Positions 13,923 through 24,596 are shown, counted from the first letter of the stretch. The stretch: DNA of 36,881 nt from an uncultured Clostridia bacterium (GCA_946410595.1 CAMKAU010000012.1:1-36881); one strand, 5' to 3'. Program-made: numbers and translations. Notes: generated by a model from the letters alone, not told the origin.

Positions 13923-16391
13923 ATGAGCGGATATATCGCCGTGCATATTCTGGACGTCCCCTACCATATCGACCGTCCCTACGACTATTTCGTCCCCGAC
14001 GGGATGGAAAACGAGGCGGTCCCCGGCGCGTTTGTGACCGTTCCCTTCGGCGCGGCGAACCGGCGCGTTTCCGCGCTGGCCGTCGAGCGGCGGGAGAACT
14101 GCGACTATCAGCGCGTCAAGCCCGTCCTCGCGGTGAACGGGGAACGCTTTTCCCTGGACCGGCGCCAGCTGGAGCTGTGCTTTTACCTGAAGCGCACCTG
14201 TCTCTGCACGGTCGGGGAGGCGGCGAGAACGCTGCTTCCCTCCGCCGCGTTTTCCTCCCTTGCCGAGTTCTATCTTCCCGGAACGGCGGATCCCGCCGCC
14301 CTCTCCCCGACGGAGCGGGCGGTCTGCGATTACGTCCGGCGGGAAAAGAAGGTCTCCGCCGCCCGGGTGAAAACCGACTGCGGCGAGGAGGCGGGAGAGA
14401 TCCTTACGCGGCTCTGCCGCTCCGGGCATCTTCTGCGCGATTTTGAGGTCAAAGAAAACAAAAGCGACCGCTATACCGTGCGCGTTTTTCTGAAAACGGA
14501 CGCGCAGACGGCGCGGGAGGCGGCCGAGGGGAAAGGCCCCCTCGCCCTGCGGGGCAAAAAGCAGCGGGCGCTGCTTTTTGCGGTCCTCGCCGCGGACGGG
14601 AGCGAAAAAGCCGCGCTGCTCGAACAGACGGGCTGTTCCTCCTCTCAGCTTAACGCCCTTGAGGACGCCGGGCTGATCCGGCTGGAGAAGACCGAGACCT
14701 TCCGCAATTCCTACGCCGAGATCAAGCCGGACGCAAGCAAAAAAAATATCCTCTCCGACGCGCAGCGCAAGGTCTATCTGCGGCTGCGGGAGCTGTTTTT
14801 ATCCGGCGAGCCGAAGGCGGCTCTCCTGTTCGGGATCACCGGAAGCGGGAAAACGCGCGTCGTCAAAGCGATGATCGACGAGGTGACCGGGGCGGGACGC
14901 ACCGTGATATTGATGGTGCCGGAGATCTCCCTTACCCCGCAGACCGTTTCGATCTTCTGCTCCTTTTACGGCGAGCGCGTCGCCGTTCTGCACTCCGCCC
15001 TCTCGGCGGGCGAGCGGTACGACGCCTACAAGCGCATCCGCGCCGGAACGGTGGACGTGGTGATCGGCACGCGCAGCGCCGTCTTCGCCCCGCTGCCGCG
15101 GCTGGGGATGATCGTGCTCGACGAGGAGCAGGAACACACCTACAAATCCGATACCGACCCGAAGTATCACGCGCGGGACGTGGCGCGGTTCCGCTGCGCA
15201 AAGGAAAACGCCCTGATGCTCCTCTGCTCCGCTACCCCTTCCGTGGAGAGCTTTTCCAAGGCCAAAAGCGGGCAGTACGAGCTCTGCGAGCTGAAGGAAC
15301 GCTACGGCGGCGCGAAGCTGCCGGAGGTCCTCGTCTGCGATATGCGCCGCGAGCTGCGGGCGGGGAACGTTTCCCCCTTCTCCCGCGAGCTGCTCGCGCG
15401 GCTGGAAACGGTCAGGGAGCGGGGAGAGCAGGCGATCATCCTTCTGAACCGCCGCGGCTACAACAGTTACGAAAGCTGCCTTGAGTGCGGGGAGCCGGTC
15501 GTCTGTCCGCGCTGCTCGGTCCCGCTGACCCGCCACCGCGAAAAACACGAAAGCGACGGCCGGCTGCTCTGCCATTACTGCGGCTTTACCTCCTCCGTTC
15601 TCAAAAAATGCCCCTCCTGCGGCTCGGAAAAAATGACATTCGAGGGCTGCGGAACGCAGCAGGCAGAGGCGGAGCTTTCCCGTCTTCTGCCCTCGGTCCG
15701 GGTCCTGCGGATGGACGCGGACACCGCGACGACAAAAGCGACCTACGACCGGATGCTGACCGCCTTCCGGCGGGGGGAATACGATCTGCTGCTCGGCACG
15801 CAGATGGTGGCGAAGGGACACGACTTTCCGATGGTGACGCTGGTCGGCGTCCTCTCGGCGGACGCCTCCCTCTCCATCGGCGATTACCGCGCGAACGAGC
15901 GCACCTTTTCCCTGATCACGCAGGTGGTGGGGCGCGCCGGACGGGCGGAGCGCGGCGGGGTCGCCGTGGTGCAGACCTTCCGCCCCGACAACGAATCACT
16001 GCTGCTCGCCTGCCGCGGCGATTACGAGGAGTTTTACAACGCCGAGATCACGCTGCGCCGCGGCTTTATCTGGCCGCCGTGCTGCGACATCGTGACCCTT
16101 TCCCTCTCCGCGGAGGACGAAGACGCCCTCACCCGGGCGAGCGAGCGGCTCTCCGCGCTGTTTTCCTCCCATCTGCAAAACGACTTTTCCGACGTGAAGG
16201 CAACCGCGTTCGGGCCCTTCGAGGCGCCGATCTACAAGCTGGCGGACCGCTACCGGCTGCGGATGGTCGTCAAATGCCGGCTCTCCTCCCGCTCGCGTCT
16301 CTTTTTCGGGACGCTGCTCGAGGAGTTCGGCGAAGGAGCCGGCAAAAACGGCGTGACGCTCTCCGCCGACTTCAACCCCTCGGGAATCTGA
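13923..16391 (+). CDS. priA: Primosomal protein N' (replication restart helicase PriA)
   Basis: LLFGITGSGKTRV, DEEQEHTYKSD, Cys-rich zinc region CLECGEPVVCPRC...CHYCG...CPSCGSE. Confidence 0.97.
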   Translation: MSGYIAVHILDVPYHIDRPYDYFVPDGMENEAVPGAFVTVPFGAANRRVSALAVERRENCDYQRVKPVLAVNGERFSLDRRQLELCFYLKRTCLCTVGEAARTLLPSAAFSSLAEFYLPGTADPAALSPTERAVCDYVRREKKVSAARVKTDCGEEAGEILTRLCRSGHLLRDFEVKENKSDRYTVRVFLKTDAQTAREAAEGKGPLALRGKKQRALLFAVLAADGSEKAALLEQTGCSSSQLNALEDAGLIRLEKTETFRNSYAEIKPDASKKNILSDAQRKVYLRLRELFLSGEPKAALLFGITGSGKTRVVKAMIDEVTGAGRTVILMVPEISLTPQTVSIFCSFYGERVAVLHSALSAGERYDAYKRIRAGTVDVVIGTRSAVFAPLPRLGMIVLDEEQEHTYKSDTDPKYHARDVARFRCAKENALMLLCSATPSVESFSKAKSGQYELCELKERYGGAKLPEVLVCDMRRELRAGNVSPFSRELLARLETVRERGEQAIILLNRRGYNSYESCLECGEPVVCPRCSVPLTRHREKHESDGRLLCHYCGFTSSVLKKCPSCGSEKMTFEGCGTQQAEAELSRLLPSVRVLRMDADTATTKATYDRMLTAFRRGEYDLLLGTQMVAKGHDFPMVTLVGVLSADASLSIGDYRANERTFSLITQVVGRAGRAERGGVAVVQTFRPDNESLLLACRGDYEEFYNAEITLRRGFIWPPCCDIVTLSLSAEDEDALTRASERLSALFSSHLQNDFSDVKATAFGPFEAPIYKLADRYRLRMVVKCRLSSRSRLFFGTLLEEFGEGAGKNGVTLSADFNPSGI

Positions 16392-16410
16392 AAAAAGAAA
16401 GGCAAAGAAC

Positions 16411-16905
16411 ATGGCGATACGCAACATCCTCAAAGACGACGACCCCACCCTGCGCAAGATCAGCCGGCGGGTCGAGGAGATCACGCCGCGCATTCACGTC
16501 CTGCTCGACGATATGCTGGAAACGATGCGCCGCGCAAACGGCTGCGGGCTCGCCGCCGTGCAGGTCGGCGTTCTGCGGCGGGTCGTGGTGGTGGAAACGG
16601 AGGAGGGGCATCCGATCGAGCTGATCAACCCCACGATCATCAAGTCCTCCGAGGAAACGCAAAACGAACTGGAGGGCTGCCTCTCCCTGCCCGGACGCTG
16701 GGGCTATACCGTCCGGCCGAAGACGGTCACGGTGCGGGCGCAGGACCGGAACGGCGCGTTTTTTGAAGTAACGGGCTCCGATCTGCTTGCGCGCGCCCTC
16801 TGCCACGAGCTTGACCATCTGGACGGAAAACTCTATCCCGACGTTTCCGTCCACATGCTGACCAAAAAAGAAATGAAGGAAGCGGGCCTGATCCCCGCCG
16901 ATTGA
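16411..16905 (+). CDS. def: Peptide deformylase
   Basis: GCGLAAVQVGVLRR, EGCLSLPG, CHELDHLDGKLY. Confidence 0.97.
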   Translation: MAIRNILKDDDPTLRKISRRVEEITPRIHVLLDDMLETMRRANGCGLAAVQVGVLRRVVVVETEEGHPIELINPTIIKSSEETQNELEGCLSLPGRWGYTVRPKTVTVRAQDRNGAFFEVTGSDLLARALCHELDHLDGKLYPDVSVHMLTKKEMKEAGLIPAD

Positions 16906-16909
16906 AGCG

Positions 16910-17854
16910 ATGAAAATCCTTTTTATGGGAACGCCGGCGTTCGCCGTCGTTTCTCTCGACGCGCTGGTCGCCGCCGGACACGGGATCTGCGGCGTCGTCA
17001 CCAAAAAAGACACCCCCCAGGGGAGAAAGATGCGCCTCACCCCGCCGCCCGTCAAGACGCGCGCAAAAGAGCTCGGTCTGCCCGTCTTTCAGCCGGACAC
17101 GCTGCGGGACGAGGCGTTCTCGGAGCTGCTTTGCCGGCTCGATCCCGAGCTGATCGTCGTCGTCGCCTACGGCAAGATCCTCCCCGCCTCCGTCCTCTCC
17201 TATCCGCCGCGCGGCTGCGTCAATGTGCACGGCAGTCTTCTGCCCGCGTACCGCGGCGCCGCGCCGATGCAGCGTTCCCTGATGGACGGGCAGGAGACCG
17301 TCGGCGTTACGACGATGATGATGGACGAGGGGATGGACACCGGCGATATGCTCCTCACCCGTACCTACCGGCCGGGGGAAAACGAATGCTTCGGCTCCGT
17401 TTCGGACGCGCTCGCGCGTCTCGGCGCCGACGCGCTGACCGAAACGCTCCGGCTGATGGAAGCCGGCTCTCTCGTCCGCGTTCCGCAGGACGGCCGGCTT
17501 GCCACCTTCGCGCCGAAGATCGAAAAAAGCGAGGAAACGCTCGACTTTTCCCTTCCCGCGCGGGTCCTGCACAACCGCATCCGCGCCCTCTCCCCCGCTC
17601 CCCTCTGCCGTACCTTCACCCCGGGCGGAGCCCTTCTCAAGATCGTCTCCTCCTCCCTGCCCGGTCTTGCGGCCGCGGGCGAGGCGGGCGAGGTCCTGAC
17701 CGACGGGGGAAACCTCCTCGTTTGCTGCGGCGACGGGCAGACCCTGGAGATCACCGAGCTGCTCCCCGAGGGAAAGCAGCGGATGAAAGCCGCGGACTAC
17801 CTGCGCGGCAGAAAACTGAAAAAGGGAGACCGTTTGGGGCGAAAGGAGAACTGA
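16910..17854 (+). CDS. fmt: Methionyl-tRNA formyltransferase
   Basis: MKILFMGTPAFAV...CVNVHGSLLPAYRGAAPMQRSLMDGQ. Confidence 0.97.
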   Translation: MKILFMGTPAFAVVSLDALVAAGHGICGVVTKKDTPQGRKMRLTPPPVKTRAKELGLPVFQPDTLRDEAFSELLCRLDPELIVVVAYGKILPASVLSYPPRGCVNVHGSLLPAYRGAAPMQRSLMDGQETVGVTTMMMDEGMDTGDMLLTRTYRPGENECFGSVSDALARLGADALTETLRLMEAGSLVRVPQDGRLATFAPKIEKSEETLDFSLPARVLHNRIRALSPAPLCRTFTPGGALLKIVSSSLPGLAAAGEAGEVLTDGGNLLVCCGDGQTLEITELLPEGKQRMKAADYLRGRKLKKGDRLGRKEN

Positions 17855-18553
17855 ATGCTCACTTATTACGGGATCGACTGGACCTACGTCATCCTCGTTC
17901 TCCCCGCCGTCTTCTTTGCCCTCTGGGCGCAGTATCACGTACAAAGCACCTTCAAAAAAGCCGCGGCCGTCCCCGTTTCAAGCGGGATGACGGGCGCGGA
18001 CGCCGCGCGGATGATCCTGGACCGCAACGGCCTGTACGCCGTGCGGATCGAGCGCGTATCCGGCGAGCTGACCGACCATTTCGACCCGGGCGCGTGCGTT
18101 CTCCGCCTTTCCGAGAGCGTGTACGACAGATCCACCGCCGCGGCGGTGGGCGTTGCCTGCCACGAGGCGGGACACGCCGTCCAGCATGAGGAAAACTACC
18201 GTCCGATCCGCATCCGCTCCGCCGTGATCCCGCTTACGCGGATCGGCTCGACCCTTGCGATCCCGCTCCTTGTGATCGGGCTTTTACTCAGCTTTCCCGC
18301 CCTTTCGTATATCGGGATCCTGCTGTTCGCCTTTTCCGCCGTCTTCCAGCTTCTGACGCTGCCGGTGGAGTTCGACGCAAGCAAACGCGCCCTCAAAGAG
18401 ATGGCGGACTGCGGGCGTTTTACCGAAGAAGAGCTTGCCTTTTCCCGCAGGGTGCTGCGCGCGGCGGCGCTGACCTACGTGGCGGCGCTTGCCGTTTCCC
18501 TGATGCAGATTGTGCGGCTCCTTCTGATCACCGACCGCCGAGGAAAGAGATGA
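17855..18553 (+). CDS. Zinc metallopeptidase, YugP family
   Basis: AVGVACHEAGHAVQH (HExxH), multiple TM segments; position after fmt is typical. Confidence 0.93.
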   Translation: MLTYYGIDWTYVILVLPAVFFALWAQYHVQSTFKKAAAVPVSSGMTGADAARMILDRNGLYAVRIERVSGELTDHFDPGACVLRLSESVYDRSTAAAVGVACHEAGHAVQHEENYRPIRIRSAVIPLTRIGSTLAIPLLVIGLLLSFPALSYIGILLFAFSAVFQLLTLPVEFDASKRALKEMADCGRFTEEELAFSRRVLRAAALTYVAALAVSLMQIVRLLLITDRRGKR

Positions 18554-19884
18554 AAGACAAAGTCAGAGACGCGGCGCTCCGCTTCCTTTGCGACGCGGAG
18601 CGGGACAACAAATATCTCAATCTGGCGCTTCCCGCCGCGCTTGCCGCCTTCGACGACGAACGCGACCGCGCCCTCTTTACCCTGCTCGTCTACGGCGTGA
18701 CGGAAAAACGGATCACCCTTGATTTCTATCTCGCCGCCTACTCCTCCCGGCCGGTAGAGGAGCTCGAACGCTTTACCCGGTATCTGCTGCGGCTCGGGTT
18801 TTATCAGCTGGTCTTCCTCGGGACGCCGCCGCACGCCGCCGTCAACGAAACGGTCGCGCTCGCGCGGCAGCGGGGGGAGCGCGGATTTGTCAACGCCGTG
18901 CTGCGCTCCTATCTGCGGGAACCGGAGAAAGTCGTCTTCCCGAAAGAAGAAGACGGCCTTATCCCCTACCTCTCCGCCCGCTACTCCTACCCCATCTGGA
19001 TGTGCGCCTCGCTCGTACGGGACTACGGGGAAACGGCGGCCGGGGAAACGCTGGAGGCCTTCTCACGCAAACCGCCGCTGACCCTGCGCGTGAATACCCG
19101 AAAAACCGGGCGGAACGAGCTGCTCGCTCTCCTCTCCCCCTTCGGCGCGCGGCCGACGAACTTTTCCGACTGCGGGATCGTGATCGAAGAAAACGCCGTC
19201 CCCTCCCGTCTTCCCGGCTTTGAAGAAGGGCTCTTCTTCGTTCAGGACGAAGCGTCCCAGCTCTGCGCCCGCCTCCTCGGCGCAAAGGAAAACGAGGACG
19301 TTGCGGACGTTTGCGCCGCGCCGGGCTCCAAGAGCTTTTCTCTCGCGCTCGATATGAAGGGGACGGGCCGGGTCCGCTCCTTCGAGCTGCACCGCTCCAA
19401 GCTCCCCCTGATCGAGAGCGGCGCCGCGCGGCTCGGGCTGACAAACGTCTTCCCCGCCGAGCAAAACGCCATCTCCCCGCGCAAAAAGCTTTTTGGCAAA
19501 CTCGACCGCGTTCTCTGCGACGTTCCCTGCTCCGGGCTCGGCGTTACCGCCAAAAAGCCGGATATCCGCCGCAAAGAGGAGGCGGACGTCCTCGCCCTGC
19601 CGGAGACCGCCTGCGCGATCCTCGACGCCTCCTCCGCTTATCTGGGGGACGGCGGTACCCTCGTCTATTCCACCTGCACCCTCCGCCGCGCGGAGAACGA
19701 CGAGGTATGCCGGCGCTTTCTCGCCGGGCATCCGGACTTCTCCCCGCTTGATTTCACCTTTACCGGGGCGGACGGGACCGTCCTCTCCTCCGAGGAGGGA
19801 ATGCTGACTCTCCTGCCCGCGAAAACGAAGACAGACGGCTTTTTCCTCTGCCGGATGATCAAAAAAGGAAGCTCCCATGCCTGA
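18550..19884 (+). CDS. rsmB: 16S rRNA (cytosine-5-)-methyltransferase RsmB
   Basis: NusB-like N-terminus; DVCAAPGSKSFSLALDM; LCDVPCSGLGVTAKKPDIR; STCTLRRAENDEV. Confidence 0.95.
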   Translation: MKDKVRDAALRFLCDAERDNKYLNLALPAALAAFDDERDRALFTLLVYGVTEKRITLDFYLAAYSSRPVEELERFTRYLLRLGFYQLVFLGTPPHAAVNETVALARQRGERGFVNAVLRSYLREPEKVVFPKEEDGLIPYLSARYSYPIWMCASLVRDYGETAAGETLEAFSRKPPLTLRVNTRKTGRNELLALLSPFGARPTNFSDCGIVIEENAVPSRLPGFEEGLFFVQDEASQLCARLLGAKENEDVADVCAAPGSKSFSLALDMKGTGRVRSFELHRSKLPLIESGAARLGLTNVFPAEQNAISPRKKLFGKLDRVLCDVPCSGLGVTAKKPDIRRKEEADVLALPETACAILDASSAYLGDGGTLVYSTCTLRRAENDEVCRRFLAGHPDFSPLDFTFTGADGTVLSSEEGMLTLLPAKTKTDGFFLCRMIKKGSSHA

Positions 19885-20992
19885 TACGACCGCCAAAACC
19901 GATCTCTGCTCCCTCACCGTCCCCGAGCTGGAGAGCTATTTTGCCTCCCTCGGCGAGCCGAAATACCGGGCAAAACAGTTTTTCTCCGCGATCGCGCGGG
20001 GGGAACGCTTTTCCGGGATCACGACCTTTCCCCTCTCTCTGCGCAAAAAACTGGAGGAAACGGCGGAATACCGCGTCCCCGAGATCGCGGAAAAACAGGT
20101 CTCCGCGCTCGACGGCACGACCAAGTATCTGATGCGGATGGCCGACGGCGAGGAAGTGGAAAGTGTCTTGATGTTCTACGAACACGGCGCCTCCCTCTGC
20201 GTTTCCTCCCAGGTCGGCTGCCGGATGGGCTGCCGCTTCTGCGCCTCCACGATCGGAGGACGGGTCCGGGATCTGCTCCCGTCCGAGATCTACGGCCAGG
20301 TGATCGCCGCCGGGCGGGACGCCGGCCGCCGGATCGACGGGATCGTGATGATGGGGATCGGCGAGCCGCTTGACAATCTTCAAAACGTTTTGCGGTTTCT
20401 GACCCTCGTGAGCGCGCCGGAGGGGCTGAATATCGGGCTCCGGCATATCTCCCTCTCCACCTGCGGGCTGGCCGACCGGATCGAAGAACTGAAGCGGGCA
20501 GACCTGCCGATCACCCTCTCCATCTCCCTGCACGCCTCCACCGACGAGCGGCGCTCCGCCGTGATGCCGGTCAACGACCGCTATCCCCTTGATACCCTGC
20601 TCTCCGCCTGCCGCGATTACTTCGCCGCGACGGGGCGCAGGATCAGTTTTGAATATACGCTGCTCTCCGGCGAAAACGACGGCGAGGAGGACGCCCGGCG
20701 CCTTGCGCGTCTCCTGCGGCGTTACTTCCCCAAAAACACGCCGGTCCATATCAATCTCATCCGGCTCAACCCGGTGCGCGAGCGGGACTTCCGCTCCCCG
20801 AACGACGCGGCGGCCAGGGCCTTCTGCGAAACGCTCTGCCGGATGGGGATGAACGCCACCCTGCGCCGGCGGCTCGGCCCGGATATCAACGCCGCGTGCG
20901 GCCAGCTGCGCCGGTCCCGCATAAAGGAACCGGGATCTTCACACACTACCGAAAGGACGGTAACGGAATATGAAAATATTCGGCATGACTGA
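19877..20992 (+). CDS. rlmN: 23S rRNA (adenine(2503)-C(2))-methyltransferase RlmN (radical SAM)
   Basis: SQVGCRMGCRFCASTIGG; MMGIGEPLDNLQNV; ITLSISLHASTDERRSAVMPVN. Confidence 0.97.
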   Translation: MPDTTAKTDLCSLTVPELESYFASLGEPKYRAKQFFSAIARGERFSGITTFPLSLRKKLEETAEYRVPEIAEKQVSALDGTTKYLMRMADGEEVESVLMFYEHGASLCVSSQVGCRMGCRFCASTIGGRVRDLLPSEIYGQVIAAGRDAGRRIDGIVMMGIGEPLDNLQNVLRFLTLVSAPEGLNIGLRHISLSTCGLADRIEELKRADLPITLSISLHASTDERRSAVMPVNDRYPLDTLLSACRDYFAATGRRISFEYTLLSGENDGEEDARRLARLLRRYFPKNTPVHINLIRLNPVRERDFRSPNDAAARAFCETLCRMGMNATLRRRLGPDINAACGQLRRSRIKEPGSSHTTERTVTEYENIRHD

Positions 20993-21752
20993 CATCGGAC
21001 GGGAGCGGCTCGTCAACCAGGACGACTTCATCGCCAAAGAGCTTTTGCCGGGTCTCGCCCTGCTCTGCGTCTGCGACGGGATGGGCGGCGCCGCCGGGGG
21101 AAAAGAGGCCAGCGCGCTCGCTGTCCGGGCGTTTTACGACTCGGTCGCCGAAAAAGCGGAAACCTTCTACGATCCGGAAACGGGATACTTCACCGCCGAT
21201 ACGGAAAAGATCATGAGCGATCTCGCGGAGGCGGCGCAGAAGGCGAACCGCGCCGTTTTTGAGCGGGCGGAGCATCAGCCGGAGCTGCAGGGGATGGGAA
21301 CGACCCTCGCCGCGGCTCTCGTCTCGCGCGATCTGCTCTGCGGGATCAACATCGGGGACAGCCGCGTTTACACCTGCAGCCGCGACGGCGATATGCGCCA
21401 GCTCTCCCGCGACCACTCCTACGTCCAGTACCTCGTCGATCTCGGGCGTATCTCGGAGGACGAGGCCCGTACCGACAAAAACCGGAATATCATCACCCGC
21501 GCCGTCGGGATCGCCCCCGGCCTCGCGACCGACGTTTTTTCCGCGGTCGTGGAGGACAGCCGGGTCCTGATCTGCTCGGACGGGCTCAGCGCCAACGCGG
21601 AAAACGCCGTGATCGGAAAATACCTCGCCGACTTTTCCCTGCCGATCGAAACGACCGTCCGGCGGCTGGTGAAGCTGGCGAACGAAGAGGGCGGTTCGGA
21701 TAATATCACCGCCGTGATGGCCTTTACCGGCGAGGAGGAAGAAGAAGGATGA
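20970..21752 (+). CDS. PP2C-family Ser/Thr protein phosphatase
   Basis: TDIGRERLVNQDDFIAKEL...CDGMGGAAGGKEAS...MGTTLAAAL...GSDNITAVMA. Confidence 0.95.
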   Translation: MKIFGMTDIGRERLVNQDDFIAKELLPGLALLCVCDGMGGAAGGKEASALAVRAFYDSVAEKAETFYDPETGYFTADTEKIMSDLAEAAQKANRAVFERAEHQPELQGMGTTLAAALVSRDLLCGINIGDSRVYTCSRDGDMRQLSRDHSYVQYLVDLGRISEDEARTDKNRNIITRAVGIAPGLATDVFSAVVEDSRVLICSDGLSANAENAVIGKYLADFSLPIETTVRRLVKLANEEGGSDNITAVMAFTGEEEEEG

Positions 21753-23557
21753 ACCGTTACGAAGAATACGTCGGTCAGCTCTTCGACCGGCGCTATCAGA
21801 TCGAAGAACTGATCGGAAACGGCGGGATGGCCGTCGTCTTCCGCGCGCGCGACACCCGGATGAACCGCACCGTCGCCGTCAAGCTGCTGCGCGACGAGTT
21901 TGCCGACGACGAGGAAGCCGTCAAGCGGTTTATCAACGAGTCGAAAGCCGTGGCGATGCTCTCGCACAAAAATATCGTCAATATCTACGACGTCTCCGTC
22001 AGCGAGGAACTGAAGTATATCGTGATGGAGTACATCGAGGGCGTTACGCTGGAAAGCTATATAAAAAAAAGAGGCGCGCTGCCCTTTGAGGAGATCTGCT
22101 CCTTCTCCGAACAGATCCTCGCCGCCCTCCAGCACGCGCACGAAAAGGGCGTGATCCACCGGGATATCAAGCCGCAGAACATTCTCCTGCTCCGGGACGG
22201 GACCATCAAGGTCGCGGACTTCGGCATCGCCAAGCTGGCGGCGACGAAGGAAACCTCCAATCTCTCCGGCAAGGCGATCGGCACCGTCTACTATATCAGC
22301 CCCGAACAGGCCAAAGGCAAAAAGGTGGACGCGCGGTCCGATCTTTACTCCCTCGGCGCGCTGATGTACGAACTGGCGACGGGAAAGCTCCCCTTCAACA
22401 GCGACAGCACCGTTTCGATCGCCTTAAAACAGATCAGCGAAACGCCGAAACACCCGAAAGAACTGAAAAAGGATATTCCGAACGGTTTAAGCACCCTCAT
22501 TCTGACCGCGATGGAAAAAAATCCGCTCGACCGCTTTGAGTCTGCCGCTCAAATGCAAAAATATCTGCAAAAAGTGAAACGCCATCCGAACAGAGCCGTC
22601 CGCCTCGCGGAAACGAAAAAGCGCCAGGGGACCAGTCCGATGCTCCCGATCATCCTCGGCATCCTCTCCGCCTTCGGCATCGCGCTTGCCGTGGCGGGCA
22701 TCTTCATCGTCAAGACCCTCTTTTTCTCCGGCGGCGGGACCGTCCGGATCGTTACCGTGGCGGACTGCGTCGGCAGGATCGCAAACGAAGAGCTCGTTTC
22801 CTCCCTCGGAAGCAGCTATACCGTCCAGTTCGTGGAAGCGTTTGACAAAAACGTGGAAAAGGGCGTTATCATGTCCCAGAGCCCCTCTCCCGGGGAAAAC
22901 CGCCGTCTCAAGGGCAGCCAGACGGTCAAGCTGGTGCTGACCGTCAGCGCCGGGATGGAGGAGCAGATCCTCGCCGATTACTCCCTGCAGAACGCGCGCA
23001 CGGCGGAGATCTCCCTGAGGGAAAAGGGACTCGGCGTGAACGTGATCCGCGAGAGGCACGAAGCCATCCCCGGCGGATTTGTGATCCGCACCTCGCCGGA
23101 GGCGGGCGCGACCGTGCGGACCGGCGATATCATTGAGCTGTACGTGAGCAGCGGAGAAGAGATCGAATACGTCTACGTGCCGAACTTTGTCGGCATGAAC
23201 GAAAAAGACGCGCTCGCGGCGCTTCTGGAAGCGGATCTCGACGTGGGCGAGATCACCTACGAATACTCTCAAAAAGAAAAGGCCGGCGTCGTCCTCAAAC
23301 AGAGCATCGAGCCGGACCGCCGCGTCGCCAAGTTTGTAACGAAGATCGACTTCGTCCTCAGCAAGGGGCCGGAGCCCGCCGTGACGACCGCGCCGGTCAC
23401 GACCGCCGTAACGACCGGGAACACGGAAACCTCCGCCTCCGATACCACGGGGAAGGAAACCGGCAAGGTGACCGGCTCCGTGACGACCGCCGTTACCACG
23501 GCGGCGGAAACGACCGGCGCGGCGGACACGAAAGAGCCCGTTTCCGGGAATCCCTGA
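21749..23557 (+). CDS. prkC: PASTA-domain Ser/Thr protein kinase
   Basis: Kinase motifs VIHRDIKPQNILL, VADFGIAKL; one TM segment; repeated PASTA segments; Thr-rich tail. Confidence 0.96.
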   Translation: MNRYEEYVGQLFDRRYQIEELIGNGGMAVVFRARDTRMNRTVAVKLLRDEFADDEEAVKRFINESKAVAMLSHKNIVNIYDVSVSEELKYIVMEYIEGVTLESYIKKRGALPFEEICSFSEQILAALQHAHEKGVIHRDIKPQNILLLRDGTIKVADFGIAKLAATKETSNLSGKAIGTVYYISPEQAKGKKVDARSDLYSLGALMYELATGKLPFNSDSTVSIALKQISETPKHPKELKKDIPNGLSTLILTAMEKNPLDRFESAAQMQKYLQKVKRHPNRAVRLAETKKRQGTSPMLPIILGILSAFGIALAVAGIFIVKTLFFSGGGTVRIVTVADCVGRIANEELVSSLGSSYTVQFVEAFDKNVEKGVIMSQSPSPGENRRLKGSQTVKLVLTVSAGMEEQILADYSLQNARTAEISLREKGLGVNVIRERHEAIPGGFVIRTSPEAGATVRTGDIIELYVSSGEEIEYVYVPNFVGMNEKDALAALLEADLDVGEITYEYSQKEKAGVVLKQSIEPDRRVAKFVTKIDFVLSKGPEPAVTTAPVTTAVTTGNTETSASDTTGKETGKVTGSVTTAVTTAAETTGAADTKEPVSGNP

Positions 23558-23563
23558 CGCCCG

Positions 23564-24541
23564 ATGGAAACAAGGATTGCGGGGCGTCTCCTCTCCTGCA
23601 CGGGAGGACTTTACACCTTCTTTCCCGAAGAAACGGCGGAATACCCCGTCCCCGACGCGCTGCGGGACACCCCGCTTACGCTGCGGGCGCGCGGCGTTTT
23701 CCGCTATCAGGGGGAAAGCCCCTGCGCGGGCGATCTCGTCCTTTTGCGGACGGAACTGGACGAAACGGGCCGTCCGGAAAACGGACGCGGCCTTCTGATG
23801 GAGCGGATCCTGCCGCGCAAAAACCTCCTCATCCGCCCGCCCGTCGCCAACCTCGACTATCTGATCATCACCGCGGCGGCCGCCGAGCCCGCCCCCTCCC
23901 TTCTCCTGCTCGACAAGCTGATCTGCTCCGCGCTCGTCCGGGAGGTAACGCCGATCCTCGTGATCAACAAGCGGGATCTCGCCCCGGAGAGCTGCGAAAA
24001 GCTCTGTGCGATCTACCGCAAAGCGGGGCTCGCCGTCTATCCGATCTCCGTCCGGACGGGCGAGGGAACGGAGGAGCTGCGCGCCGCCCTCCTCTCCCTC
24101 CTGCCGGGCAGAAGCGCCGCCTTTGCCGGCGCCTCCGGCGTGGGAAAATCCAGCTGCCTCAATCTCCTCTTCCCCGCCCTTTCCCTTTCGACCGGGCAGG
24201 TCAGCGCCCGCACCGGGCGCGGCCGGCATACCACGCGGCAGGCGGTTTTGCACCGTCTCCCGCTCGGGGAGAGCGGACGCTTCTGCTTCCTTGCGGACAC
24301 GCCCGGCTTCGGGCTGCTCGATTTCGTCCATTTCGACTTTATGGAGCAGGAGGACCTCGTTTTCTCCTTCCCGGAGTTCGAGCCCTTCCTCGGCCTCTGC
24401 CGCTACACAAAATGCACCCACACCAAAGAGGAGGGATGCGCGATCCTCGCCGCCGTGGAAGCCGGCGCGATCGCTCCCTCCCGGCACGAAAGCTACCTTG
24501 CACTGCGCGAGGAGCTCAAACGCCGGAAACGGCGTTCCTGA
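23564..24541 (+). CDS. rsgA: Ribosome small subunit-dependent GTPase A
   Basis: GASGVGKSSCLNLL, NKRDL, DTPGFG, C-terminal Cys/His zinc motif. Confidence 0.95.
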   Translation: METRIAGRLLSCTGGLYTFFPEETAEYPVPDALRDTPLTLRARGVFRYQGESPCAGDLVLLRTELDETGRPENGRGLLMERILPRKNLLIRPPVANLDYLIITAAAAEPAPSLLLLDKLICSALVREVTPILVINKRDLAPESCEKLCAIYRKAGLAVYPISVRTGEGTEELRAALLSLLPGRSAAFAGASGVGKSSCLNLLFPALSLSTGQVSARTGRGRHTTRQAVLHRLPLGESGRFCFLADTPGFGLLDFVHFDFMEQEDLVFSFPEFEPFLGLCRYTKCTHTKEEGCAILAAVEAGAIAPSRHESYLALREELKRRKRRS

Positions 24542-24544
24542 AAA

Positions 24545-24588
24545 AGAAAAACGGCGGACACGGAAAACCGTGTCCGCCGCGTTTTTTT
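24545..24588. terminator. Bidirectional terminator between rsgA and fumA
   Basis: acggcggacacgg-aaaa-ccgtgtccgccgcgttttttt. Confidence 0.85.
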
Positions 24589-24596
24589 CGGGCGGA

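Noticed and set aside
22487-24487. 666-aa - strand ORF
   Set aside because: Antisense to prkC and rsgA, both firmly identified.
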